A stretch of DNA of 64,000 nucleotides, taken from Halichondria panicea (lineage: Eukaryota; Porifera; Demospongiae; Suberitida; Halichondriidae). The notes under the pieces are model-generated. The model was not told the DNA's origin and did no database searches. It saw only the letters and a program-made list of their open reading frames with translations. Of this stretch, positions 53,414 through 64,000 are shown in pieces. A program made the translations under genes and the position numbers. Position 1 is the stretch's first letter, and the number at the start of each line of letters is the position of its first letter. The DNA lies in assembly GCF_963675165.1 (NCBI RefSeq), contig NC_087381.1, positions 248,001 through 312,000 on the forward strand. The letters are read 5' to 3'.

Positions 53414-55695
53414 CTACGCCCACGCCACCCTCTCCCAAGTTCCACCCCAGTCACGCTTCAAAGGCATCACAAGTCTAATCGAACATCCGGTGAAAGTACA
53501 GCCTCCAGCAGAACCAAACAAAATGGCTGCCCTCCCGATTATCCTGACATCAAGAGAGAGGAAGAAGCTCCGAAAGCAGCGGAGGAGAGAGGCAGAGAGA
53601 GAGAAACGAGAAGATACAGTTCGGTCTTATTGACAAACCTGAACCAAAGGTGAGTAGCTAGGGTCCGTTATCTGAGTTAAAATTTTGAAAATGGACCGGT
53701 TTTGATGTCTAACTTTTTGCGGCCATAACTTTTGTTTCGTTGGCCCCAGAACGTTAATTTTACGATTTTCTGAAAGCTTAGAGAGAGGCCTTTCAGATGA
53801 TGTGTTAAAATCAAAAGTCTATTTTTGACCTGGTTTCGACAAAAAACCATGGGCTATATAGCCCATGGTTTTTTCCCGAAAATAGGAAATTCTGGTCCGT
53901 TCCAAATTTGGGATTTAAGCACACCATTTGAACGGGCTCCGTTTAAGCTTTCATAAAACCATAAAATCGTTGAATTTGGACCATTAGAACTTATGTTTTT
54001 GTAATCTCATCCACTATTCCCGGCCCTCCAAACACCAGGTCCGTATTAGCAACCTGATGAGAGTGTTGGGCAGTGAGGCAGTACAAGATCCCACTAAAGT
54101 AGAGGCACATGTCCGAGCTCAGATGGCCGAGAGACAAAGGTGTGTGGGTGTGAGTGTGGGGGGGGCGTGTGTGAGTAATTAACGACAGACTAGTACTGGG
54201 ATCCTGAGCTATAGCTGTTCATGTGGAGTCCTCTTAGAAACTTGATAATGGCAGCAAACTAATACTGCACTATAATTATACAGACCAAGAGCATAATAAA
54301 AAATTAATAATAATTATTACAGTGTACATTGTATAATTATGTGCAACTTTATTCCAATGTTTTGTTTCTTTCTTTATTACCTCCAGGACGCACGAGGCGG
54401 CTAACTTGTCTCGTAAGCTCACGCCCGCGCAAAGAAGTGCTAAGAAAGTGGCAAAGATGAAGGAAGACTTGTCATGTGGTGTGCATGTGACTGTGTACAG
54501 GGTTCACGACCTCTCAAAGCCGGCAATAAAGTTCAAAGTGGATATGAACGCACAGCAGTTACACTTGACTGGTTGTGTCATGTTGTTCCCCGATGTCAAC
54601 CTCGTTATTGTGGAGGGAGGTACGTAGGTCATGTGATCAGTAGTCATTGTCATGTGACTGAGGGATGGTTGTAACTTTACTATATTGACGTTCTACATGT
54701 ATAGTGATATGCCCAGAATATTTGCAGTGGTGGCTATTTTTCAATCCTCAATCTCTCTCAATTTAGCATACAAATTTGCCTCTTTATAGCCTAAAATGTG
54801 GTATTAACTAATAGCTAGGCCTAAGATGTGGTTATATTGTTTACGTAGCGGTGGTTTGTACCAACCACCACTGACCAGTTGTGGGCACATTCCTGAGATT
54901 GTACACATGGTCATTGTGAATCAGTGCAATATTCCCCCAGGCTATGCCCACACACTCCCCCATGCTATGCCCTCAGGCTCGTGCATTTATTCAGTTACTT
55001 GTGTTGCAGGTCCTAAAGCACTGAAGAAGTTTAAGAGGCTCATGATGAACAGGATAAAGTGGAAGCCCAAGAAAGCGGCAGCAGGTGTGTGTGTGTGTGT
55101 GGTGTGGGCGTATATGTGTGTGTGGAGTGTGCTTTATGACATTTGCCTTTAGCTTAGAGGTTGCCCTTTATAGAATAGTGAATTTTGGGACCAAATCTTA
55201 TTAATATTCCATTACTATAACAATGAAAGCACCGCGGGTGCTGATGCCTCGGTGGAGGTGCCAAAGCTACATAACATAAAAGCTAGCTTTTATACACACA
55301 TTGATTATAATGATTAATTTTGCTGCATGCAGAATCCAGAATCACAGGGAAACTCAAAGAGTGGGTAATGATCCACGATGATTGTTGTTAATGCCAAAAG
55401 TTCAAGTCTAAAATTAATGGCTGCAAGTCAGCTCTCTTCTCACTCTTGCAGGTACCAATAGCTAGCGTTCTAGTGCAGAGTTAACTACTAAGTAGAGTAG
55501 CAACACTCGGTGAACAAGTTTTGCTACAGACTCTTCTGAAAAGGCTGCAATGGCATTCCAAGTAAGCAAAACTAGGCATAACTCGAGAACGAAGCTTTAT
55601 TTTGCAAATCCACAAATACCAAGCCAAGAAAACATGACTAGAAGCCTATAGAAACTCCTACTTGCACTTCATTGATCCTTGAGCAGCTGAAACAG

Positions 55696-55738
<43 letters not shown>

Positions 55739-56076
55739 AGAGAGACACACACAGAGACACACAAACACACTACCGTATACCTCGCTTGCGCATGCGCACC
55801 GAGGCATAACAACAATGATCTCCTCTGTACTACCTCTAATCTGTCCCCCCCTCTATAGATGATGATAACGACTCGGACGGTGAAGGTCATGTGACTAACA
55901 TGTGCAGTGTGGTGTGGGAGGGGGTGGTCCACGACAGGGCGTTCAATGATTGGAGGGTGCGTAACTTCCCCACCGAGCCTCTCGCACGAGATCATCTCAA
56001 GCGACATAAGATTGAACATTATTGGGACCTGGCGCTGAGTCAGCGAATTGTGGAGCAGGAAGAGGAGGAGTCTTGA
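53414..56076 (+). pseudogene. PRPF3 copy B: exons 8-12 only, frameshifted
   Basis: Exons 53414-53649, 54039-54139, 54387-54619, 55010-55084 and 55859-56076 correspond to PRPF3 exons 8-12 with intact splice sites. The first is 236 nt instead of 238: a 2-nt loss in the EREK region shifts the frame and gives a stop soon after (ends TVRSY). No copies of exons 1-7 precede it. The later exons are open and almost unchanged, including the natural stop, so inactivation is recent. Intron 11 has gained sequence, including an (AC)n run at 55,698-55,735. Confidence 0.88.
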
Positions 56077-56408
56077 TCACATGATCACATGATATAGTCA
56101 CATGACATATTGGACATTATACATGACTTTTTGTAGATATCATATAATTATTATGAACTTGGTTAAGAATATCTAATTATAGGTCATTATTTTAATTTTC
56201 TTTGATTAAAATAATAGTATGTATAATTATGTAGAGGTGAAGATGCTGTTTGTTATTAATTACTTGTTGTCAATTTATCAATAAATTTGTTAAGTATCAG
56301 AATAGTGAAAGTAAATAAAAGGATCGAAGAGATAATATAATGACTGTTTTGTGGTTTTATGTGGTCAAATGTTCAGTCATGTGATTAAACTAAGAGTCAT
56401 GTGATGGA

Positions 56409-57125
56409 CTATTTCCCTGTAGATCCATAGCCGCCCGTCCCTCTCTCAGTGTTGTCAAGAGAATCCATTTCCACAACAGGTGGTGTGAATATTCTCTCCA
56501 GAACAAGTTGTGCAATTCTGTCGCCTTTTTGGACTTTGTACTCTTGTTTCGCCAAGTTGAATAGCACGACGCCGACGTTGCCACGGTAATCATAGTCAAT
56601 CACACCAGCGCCGACATCTATATGGTGTTTCCATGACAACCCTGAGCGAGGAGCTGTACGTGTGTGGGTGGGAGTGAAATATTAAAAAACATAGAACACA
56701 AAATTCTCACCTACCCTCCCATAGCAACCCTCAGGTACGGCTATGGCGATGTCAGTTTTCACCAGAGCTTTGCCTTCAGGACAAATGGTTACATCTTGAG
56801 CACTGTGAGAAGGGATGGCAGTAAAAAAATCCATTATATGGACGGATTACGTACCTGTACAGGTCGTAGCCGGCTGCAAAGGGGGATCCCCTAGTCGGTA
56901 ATGTGGCTTTGTCACTCAGTCTCTTCACCTGGAGGGTCTGATCAGCTGCCGGTCGCGACTTCTTTGGGGAACTGCCCATATCCACTGCAAGGAAGAGAAC
57001 GATAATATTTATTACAACAGACTGCTAGCTGCAAGGCTATGCATGCACGGTAGCTAAGGAAGCTTACAGGTTTTATTCTGGGTGTTAGTATAGTCAGAGA
57101 GGGGAGAAGGAGCAACCACAGCCAT
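56409..57125 (-). CDS. DUT: Deoxyuridine 5'-triphosphate nucleotidohydrolase (dUTPase), 174 residues, 4 exons
   Basis: Exons from the start: 57068-57125, 56855-56984, 56711-56802, 56409-56653; phases join and total 525 nt. It hydrolyses dUTP to dUMP and pyrophosphate, keeping uracil out of DNA and feeding thymidylate synthesis. All five trimeric dUTPase motifs are visible: 1 AGYDLYSAQD, 2 APRSGLS, 3 [19 protein letters not shown], 4 [12 protein letters not shown], 5 [10 protein letters not shown]. The first about 40 residues are a variable extension with SSPKKSR, which could be a nuclear signal. The start is the first ATG of the chain; MDMG at 56,983 is an alternative within exon 2. Length is close to the human nuclear form (164). 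Confidence 0.94.
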
Positions 57126-57210
57126 CTTTTTTAGTAGAGACCTTCTTGTACGTATTGTAGAGAGTACGAGTAGGGTGGATAATTTCATTATAATATCTCC
57201 CGCCGCCTGC

Positions 57211-57527
57211 TAGTTGGGCGGAGCCCGACCGTCCCTGACGGGAGGTCGGGTTGCAAGCCTATCTGGGATTTGTTCTGCGCATTATGTAGTACTGCTATGA
57301 ATATTATTATTCTCAAGTGGGTGTTAACCGACTTGATGACGTGAAACCACAAGGATGGCACAGCAATACTGCATGCGGTTTTGCAACTAGATGCAAGCGG
57401 AAGTGTAACCAAGCCACGTGAAAAATGCTGCAATCTGATAGGGCGCCACTATAGTGGCGCTAGAACAAATCCCAGATAGGCTTGCAACCCGACCTCCCGT
57501 CAGGGACGGTCGGGCTCCGCCCAACTA
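57211..57527. mobile_element. MITE with 66-bp terminal inverted repeats
   Basis: The arms 57,211-57,276 (TAGTTGGGCGGAGCCCGACC, GTCCCTGACGGGAGGTCGGG, and on) and 57,462-57,527 are perfect or nearly perfect reverse complements. The internal about 185 bp has no coding frame but includes a small palindrome (GGCGCCACTATAGTGGCGCT at about 57,442). It lies in the 718-bp interval between the divergent dUTPase and SPPL2 genes, so it may affect their promoters. Confidence 0.9.
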
Positions 57528-57843
57528 GCCGCCTGCAACTTTTTCCTTCACGTGGCCTGGCATATGGATGTGGTCAATAAGTAATTAATAGTAAGAGTAT
57601 TCTTATCTACTCTTGATGTGGTAAAACTTTTCGGCTACTCCTTTGCGTTTTTTTCTCCATCAGAGAAAATACGGGAGAGTTGGGAAGAAAAAGAAGAAGC
57701 TCTTATAAGGTTTCCTATGACGTCACTATGTTCCGAAATCAATAATGGTTTTGTACTATGGCGACCTATACCATACGTAAGGCTTGTAAACACAACACGG
57801 AACACAGCAACAGAGTAGCTAGCTAGACTCTGCCTGTTCTACA

Positions 57844-59568
57844 ATGGACAGCTCTAGGCTATGGATGTCTACCCTACTGGTTGTGCTCATACTTTATTTG
57901 GTGAGTCATTAAATAACAGCAAGTTTCTAGTCAGTATCTATAAGTTAAGTTATTAAAGTAGTGTGTTTGTGTATAATTATTCTGAATCTATTTACTGTAT
58001 TACTTATTAGTACCTATATCCTGCAGGCCCCTCCCACCTGTGCCAACTATGCTGTCCTCTCAGTCACTAGGCACCCAGCTAGCAATGAGACACAACACAA
58101 GTTTTGCTCCGTGTACAATCCTGACCACACACACCTAGACACACTGTCACAGCCATCACAAAACGACTACGTTCTTGCCGTTCAAAATACTTCACTGTAT
58201 GACCCGTACGGATGTGCCCCTCCCCCTTCTGACCTCGTGGCTAATAAAACACTTATTGTATTACGTGGAAATTGTACTTATAGTGAAAAAGCGTACCTAG
58301 CACAGGGAGCGTCTGCCGCCATGTTGGTGGTTGTGTATGATGAGAAGACCATGTCCAGTCCGTCGCTGAATGATAGTATAACGATACCAGTGCTCATGGT
58401 GAACAACGAGACTGGCCGTCTATTACTGGTACGTGTGTGTATGTGCGTGGGTGGGTGTGTGTGTGGGTGTATCTAACGTATATACATGTAGAGTGTTATG
58501 CAAATGCTTTGGAATGTCTTTCTGTTATTATTGCTCATTCAATGTAAATACACTATACACGTGTTTAGCCAACACTTTCACTCTTTTCAGGAGAATATTT
58601 CCACTGCTCCGCTATATTTCTATGGTTACCTCCTGCCTGCTGTGGCCTTTGACCCTAGCGCTGTCGTTCTTCTGCTGATTGCCGTGGTAACCGTGTTTCT
58701 AGGTTCATTCATCGCCAACACACCTTATGAGTTTATGAGGTACTTTCCGCATATAATAATTAAACAAGTCCATAACTTGAGTTAGGAGAATACTAGCACT
58801 GTATTTAGTAGCTTCGGTGGTTTAATTTTATTATGAAAGCCCCAAATAAGTTAAGATTGTCCAATGAATTAAAAAGATTTATCTCTTGAAAGGCCTATCT
58901 ATCTAACGATGTCTTCTTTCATTTTTTTGCCAAGAAGATCTGATTTGCCCACACACCACACACCACCACCCCCCACACACACACACACCACCCCCCCTAC
59001 ACACACACACACACACAGGTACGGTGTACTGTTGAGGAAAGGAGAGAATTGTGACAGCGTTGAACACAATAGTGGTAGTGGTGGGCTGGAGAAGGTATCT
59101 GTTGTGGGTGTGGTCATGGGTGTGGCTTTAATGCTGGTTGTCGTGTGTGGCATGTTGCTACTCCTCTACTTCTTCTATTACCCCATGGGTGAGTCATGTG
59201 ATCGTCAAATGTTGCTTTCCCTCGAAATTCCTATCTTTGAGAGCCTGTAATTAATTTTGTGTTCAGATGTTCCAATTTCAAAACTAATTGATGCATTCAA
59301 TAGCTCTCAGAATTAGCTTTCCAATGGTGTGCTTAGATACATTTATAGTTAATAGTATGTTAAGTACTGTAAGGTGTACATTTCTAACATTAATTTGTTG
59401 TCCTTTTTATTCGAGACCTTGTTTCACCATTCAGTGTACATAGCGTTGGCTGCATACAGTCTGGCTGCTGTATACGCCCTCTACCACCTCCTCTCTTCCT
59501 TTGTTGCCGTCATACCTGTCGTGAATGACAAGTGTAGGTGAGTTCCAAGCAATACCATATCACCCCCC

Positions 59569-59611
<43 letters not shown>

Positions 59612-61419
59612 CCTCCCACACACACACTACACACACACAGACTCCCACCTAACAAGCTACCTATACTAAACTATCGTCCCAGCCCACTATTCCCTGCCAC
59701 TATCCTCGTCTCTGTTGCCATAGTAACTTGGTGGGTGGTGGAACGCCACGCCCCCTACGCCTGGGTACTACAAGACATCCTTGGTTTTGCTTTCATCACT
59801 CTACTATATCAAAAGCTGAGTTTCCTCCGGCCTTGGATGGTGGCTCTGATCATGTGTGTGCTCTTCTTCTACGACATCTTTATGGTCTTTATCACTCCAT
59901 TCTTCACAAAGGTATGTTCATAGTACTGATGTCATTTCTTTTAATACATTAAGAAAGTAGCGATTTGTTGCAGAATAATATAACTTAGCAATGCCTTAAG
60001 TTCAGTAAGAAATTATTATAGAGCGATAAGTATTATTGCAACTTTAACTCTAGCTGTAACCATGCGGTTAAAATGATATCGATTTTTAAAAATCATTGAA
60101 ATTGGATTTTTCCAATTTCCTGTCCCCCCTCATACCTGATAGAATGGTGTAAGTGTGATGGAGACGGCCGCTCTTGGTCCACCCGGCAGTACAGAAAAAC
60201 TTCCTCTTGTTTTCACTGTCATCAAGTTTATATATCCCACTCAACTTGACATTATCTGCTCTGCCTTGCGGCCATACGGTCTCCTTGGTTACGGGGACGT
60301 TGGTATCCCTGGGTTACTCGTTACGTTGGGATTGAAACATGATCTCCAGTTCAGACGAGGAAAGTGTTTCAAGATCTATTATGCAACTGCAGGCATTGGT
60401 GAGTGTGGGTATTTAGAGGGCGGCCTATTGTTGAGGATTTTGTGATCAAGGGCGACTTATTGTTGAGGATTGTATGTTTCTGAGATTGAGGGCGTCTTTA
60501 GATTGAGGGCGTTCTTAGACTGAATATGTGCATAGGAAAACTTTGGTTTTTCAAACAGGAAACGTAATTATGTAATTAGTACATGTAGAAGCTGTGAGTT
60601 GCATTAAAATGGCATTTTCCATTTTCCTTTCTCTGTGTGCAGCTTACACTATTGGGCTAATGTGCACGTACATTGCACTGACCTTTATGAAGACGGCACA
60701 GCCAGCTCTGCTCTATTTAGTGCCCACTACCCTCCTCTCTGTGGTGGCTGTGTCCTTGCTACGACGAGAGTTCCGTCTGTTCTTCACTGGGAAACAAAAA
60801 GTAATAACCTTAACTAGCATGTAACACAAGTTATGGCCGTTTAAAGATGCTACACTAGCCCGAATTTCAACTTTTTGAAAAATGCAGCCATAACTTAAGT
60901 TCCGGTGACCCAATTTGTGGTTTTCTGAAAGCTTAAAAGAAGCTTCAGTTGGTATGTTCAAATCAAATATCATTTTTTGACTCATTTTTGACAAAATACC
61001 GTGGGCTATAGCCCATGGTCATTAGCTGAAAATAGGAAATTTGGTCATGTTGCAAATTTGAAAGTTAAACATTTCATTTTAAAGAGCTCCTTTTAAGCTT
61101 TCAGAAAATCAGAAAATTATTGAAATTGGATCATTGTAACACAAATTATGGCTGTTCAAAGATGCTGCTTCACTACAGCACATAAACTGTGTCTCATTAA
61201 TAAACTGCTTCTTATGATGCACTCTCATTGTTATTGAATGTATCCTGTAGTTGGCAACTATACACAAGACATTGTATGATGAAATGTACTCCTTCTCTCT
61301 TGGTGTGTATGCAGGTAAACACAGCAGCTGGTCACTGTCAGGAGGACTCTGGTGTCCGTAGCGATGGCGGACAAGACACAGACTCTGAGAAAAGTCCGCT
61401 AGTGAATGCTACTACTTAA
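57844..61419 (+). CDS. SPPL2: Signal peptide peptidase-like 2 intramembrane aspartyl protease, 556 residues, 9 exons
   Basis: Exons: 57844-57900, 58027-58428, 58591-58739, 59019-59188, 59435-59537, 59641-59911, 60143-60398, 60643-60800, 61315-61419; phases join. It cleaves type II membrane proteins within the membrane, usually in lysosome or endosome membranes. A signal peptide (LLVVLILYL) is followed by a luminal PA domain (about 25-175) with several N-glycosylation sites (NET, NTS, NKT, NCT, NDS). Multiple spans follow, with catalytic motifs YD (FFYDIFMVF, Asp372) and GxGD (LLGYGDVGIPGLL, Asp436), and the PAL motif (QPALLYL, 490-492). The cytosolic tail is short and acidic. Vertebrate SPPL2 has GFGD where this has GYGD, which stays within the motif. 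Assignment to SPPL2A versus B is not possible. Confidence 0.92.
60830..61170. repeat. Foldback repeat in SPPL2 intron 8
   Basis: Family member with GTGGTTTTCTGAAAGCTTAA on the left arm, a centre of CCGTGGGCTATAGCCCATGG, and TTTTAAGCTTTCAGAAAATC on the right. Confidence 0.85.
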
Positions 61420-61447
61420 GAATTTATGGAACTAATGTACATTCATG

Positions 61448-62246
<799 letters not shown>

Positions 62247-63107
62247 ATGATGTTCTCAAAAGAAAGAGCAGTCAAATTTCTGGCTGATGTTTTGGGCATA
62301 TCTGATGCAGAACAGCTCCTAAAAGAAGATCGATTGAAGTTGCTATCGACAATCATGGAAGCATACCAGGCAAAGATCCCCTTCCAAAGTCTCTCTCTAA
62401 TGACGGAGCCCCTTAGCAACCGTCGTCGACCAACCATTGAGGAGAGCGTGGCAGAAGTGGAAGCCGGCAAAGGTGGTCTGTGTTATTCCGTGAACGTCTT
62501 CTTGAAGATCCTATTTGACGCATTGGGTTATACAACGTACCATACTATGGCAACTTGCATGGATCTCGACAACAACCACATCATGACCATAGCTAAGGAC
62601 GTTGTTGCAGCTGGTGACAGATATATTGTAGACTCAGGTACCGGATTTCATACTTCTGTGATTCCATTGGATTTCGAGACCGAGTCTCCAGTTCATGATG
62701 ACTGTTTTTTGAAGTACAAATACGCCTGGGAGGACGGACTACTTAAGAGATACAATCTCCGCGGTGAGAGGAAAGGAGAGGGGAAATGGGAAGTATTCTG
62801 TGTGAGTGATATGGTTCCAAAAGATTTGGCCTGTTTTGAGGCCCCAATGTGTCAGGTGTACACCGATCCGAGCAAAATTCCATTCCATACGAGCATGAGA
62901 GCAATCAAGTTCCCAAACCAGAAGGCAGTTTGTATTTGCGACATGAAGCTTCTCGTTGAAGACGACAAGCACACATTCCAAGAGACGAAGTTTTCGTCGG
63001 AAGGAGAATTTTTGGATGCAGTGAAGGAGCACTTTCCATTGCTAGTGGAGGATGCAAAGAAGGCATTGACCAACTGGACACCCAATGGAGAATCTAGCAT
63101 TGAATAG
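62247..63107 (+). CDS. Arylamine N-acetyltransferase-like protein 1, 286 residues, single exon
   Basis: The open frame starts MMFSKERAVKFLADVLGISD and ends GESSIE. NAT enzymes transfer acetyl (or other acyl) groups from CoA to arylamines and hydrazines through a Cys-His-Asp triad. The triad is visible: Cys79 in KGGLCYSVN (family RGGxCxExN), His111 in NNHIMTIA, and Asp129 in YIVDSGTGF. IPFQSLSL near residue 45 matches the family IPFENL. Length equals typical NATs (about 290). No intron is present, which agrees with the intronless coding regions of many NAT genes. The Glu of the usual GGxCxEQN motif is Ser here, so substrate range is uncertain. A paralogue follows 94 bp downstream on the same strand. 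Confidence 0.85.
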   Translation: MMFSKERAVKFLADVLGISDAEQLLKEDRLKLLSTIMEAYQAKIPFQSLSLMTEPLSNRRRPTIEESVAEVEAGKGGLCYSVNVFLKILFDALGYTTYHTMATCMDLDNNHIMTIAKDVVAAGDRYIVDSGTGFHTSVIPLDFETESPVHDDCFLKYKYAWEDGLLKRYNLRGERKGEGKWEVFCVSDMVPKDLACFEAPMCQVYTDPSKIPFHTSMRAIKFPNQKAVCICDMKLLVEDDKHTFQETKFSSEGEFLDAVKEHFPLLVEDAKKALTNWTPNGESSIE

Positions 63108-63200
63108 AAGAGACAATTGTACATTTTTATACAGTCAGTAATTTTTGTGGTTTAGTAACTATCTTTGGTATGCAAACTGAACATGTGACCTAATTAGTTT

Positions 63201-64000
63201 ATGCCAATGGACCAAGTTGAATCAATATCATTTGTGACAAACAATCTTTGCATACCTGATGTGCAGAGGAAACTCAATGAAAGCAAATATGAGCTCCTAT
63301 GTGAGATAGTGAGGGCCTTTCATGAGAAGATACCATTTCAAAGCCTTACGTTGCTATCTGTACCACTCCCAAAACGTCGCAAACCAATACTAGACGAAAT
63401 TCTCAGCGATATCCAATCATTCAAAGGAGGTCTTTGCTATACAATTAATACGTTTTCGAAGTTGTTGCTGGAAGCTCTGGGCTATAACGTGTTCCATGTA
63501 TTGAGTACTGTAAAATTTCCGGACAATCACATGATCACAATAGCTTGTATCAATGGAGTCAAGTATTTAGTCGAGAATGGGTGTGGTTACCCCACCCTGC
63601 AACCAATCCCACTCGATTTCAAAGATGAATCTCTGGTTTACGAAAACTCGTTTATCAAGTTCAAGTTGGTATGGGTTAGTGAAGATGTAATTGAACGACG
63701 GCAGACGTTTCTAACACCAAACTCCACCTGGCAATTTTTCTATTCTTTTAGTATGAGGCCGAGAGAACTTCACGAATTTGATGGACCAATGATAGTTGCC
63801 TATACAGATCCGAATGCTATTCCATTTCATGTCTCTTTCAGAGCAATGAAGTTTTGCAACGGAAAAGCAATTGGTATTCGTGATATGACTTTCCTTGAAG
63901 AAGGTGACAATCACATACTCCACGAGTTTCCGATCTCTTCTGAAGCTGAACTATTGGACACAGTAAAGAAGCACTTTCCAGCGCTTGAAGATACTGCAAG
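63201..64000 (+). CDS. Arylamine N-acetyltransferase-like protein 2 (partial, runs off window)
   Basis: Open from the ATG at 63,201 (in-frame stop TAG just before it) to the window edge, at least 266 residues. A second Met at 63,207 is an alternative start. It aligns along its length with the upstream gene: IPFQSLTLL, KGGLCYTIN (Cys79), DNHMITIA (His110), YTDPNAIPFH and KKHFPALEDTA. The catalytic acid position reads LVENGCGY, so Asp is replaced by Glu125. The frame is otherwise intact, arguing for a retained but altered enzyme. Only the last about 20 residues should be missing. Confidence 0.8.
   Translation, partial: MPMDQVESISFVTNNLCIPDVQRKLNESKYELLCEIVRAFHEKIPFQSLTLLSVPLPKRRKPILDEILSDIQSFKGGLCYTINTFSKLLLEALGYNVFHVLSTVKFPDNHMITIACINGVKYLVENGCGYPTLQPIPLDFKDESLVYENSFIKFKLVWVSEDVIERRQTFLTPNSTWQFFYSFSMRPRELHEFDGPMIVAYTDPNAIPFHVSFRAMKFCNGKAIGIRDMTFLEEGDNHILHEFPISSEAELLDTVKKHFPALEDTA

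Larger units (their letters stand above)
46978..56345. repeat. Segmental duplication: 46,978-50,050 and 51,902-56,345
   Basis: TGACGTGTACTGGATGCCGT begins at 46,978 and at 51,902, and near-identity (with indels) continues through PRPF3 exons 8-12 and past the 3' end to about 50,050 and 56,345. Copy B carries an extra about 1.1 kb (52,260-53,370) with another membrane-protein gene, and about 0.65 kb of unrelated sequence between exons 11 and 12. Copy A carries a longer minisatellite in intron 10. Exons differ by only a few bases, so the event is recent, unless it is an assembly artefact from two haplotypes. Confidence 0.9.

Overview
The window looks like nuclear DNA from an invertebrate animal with a compact, intron-rich genome. 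It holds animal-type multi-exon genes (class V myosin, SPPL2-type protease, PRPF3, VPS4-like ATPase, NAXE), introns often of only 50-300 bp with GT/AG ends, AT-rich spacers, and many short non-autonomous repeats. A sponge is my best guess, but that rests on overall style and not on a diagnostic marker. Exon coordinates were placed by reading splice sites and checking that reading phases join.

Layout. (1) 1-330: last two exons of dihydrofolate reductase. (2) 0.3-14 kb: no intact gene, but an accessory region full of decayed, repeatedly duplicated exon-like cassettes. These include a recurring two-exon module, SAP-like pieces, a frameshifted chromodomain, a Cys/His motif and E/R-rich coiled-coil exons, mostly on + with inverted copies at 0.66-1.66 kb. 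(3) 14.7-16.9 kb: a 179-bp satellite array with a dimeric higher-order pattern. (4) 17-19.6 kb: repeats, including a hammerhead-like motif. (5) 19.7-21.6 kb: NAD(P)HX epimerase (NAXE). (6) 21.6-24.8 kb: gene-poor spacer. (7) 24.8-26.3 kb (-): single-exon TPR-like protein, divergent from a 25-exon class V myosin at 26.6-36.7 kb (+). (8) 37.0-41.2 kb (-): 13-exon VPS4-like AAA ATPase, 120 bp head-to-head from PRPF3 (U4/U6 snRNP) at 41.3-49.8 kb (+). (9) 47-56.3 kb: segmental duplication of the 3' half of PRPF3. The second copy is a frameshifted pseudogene. Nested antisense in and around the duplicated intron is a small family of intronless membrane proteins; a cytochrome b5 reductase-like gene fragment ends at the duplication junction. 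(10) 56.4-57.1 kb (-): dUTPase, divergent from an SPPL2-type intramembrane aspartyl protease at 57.8-61.4 kb (+). (11) 62.2-64 kb: two tandem arylamine N-acetyltransferase-like genes; the second runs off the window and has an altered catalytic acid.

The genes are mostly unrelated housekeeping functions: nucleotide metabolism (DHFR, dUTPase, NAXE), splicing, vesicle transport and ESCRT, and membrane proteolysis. The most unusual content is the cassette array at 4.9-13.6 kb, the nested membrane-protein family inside PRPF3, and a repeated intron architecture with GT-rich 5' ends and CA-rich 3' ends.
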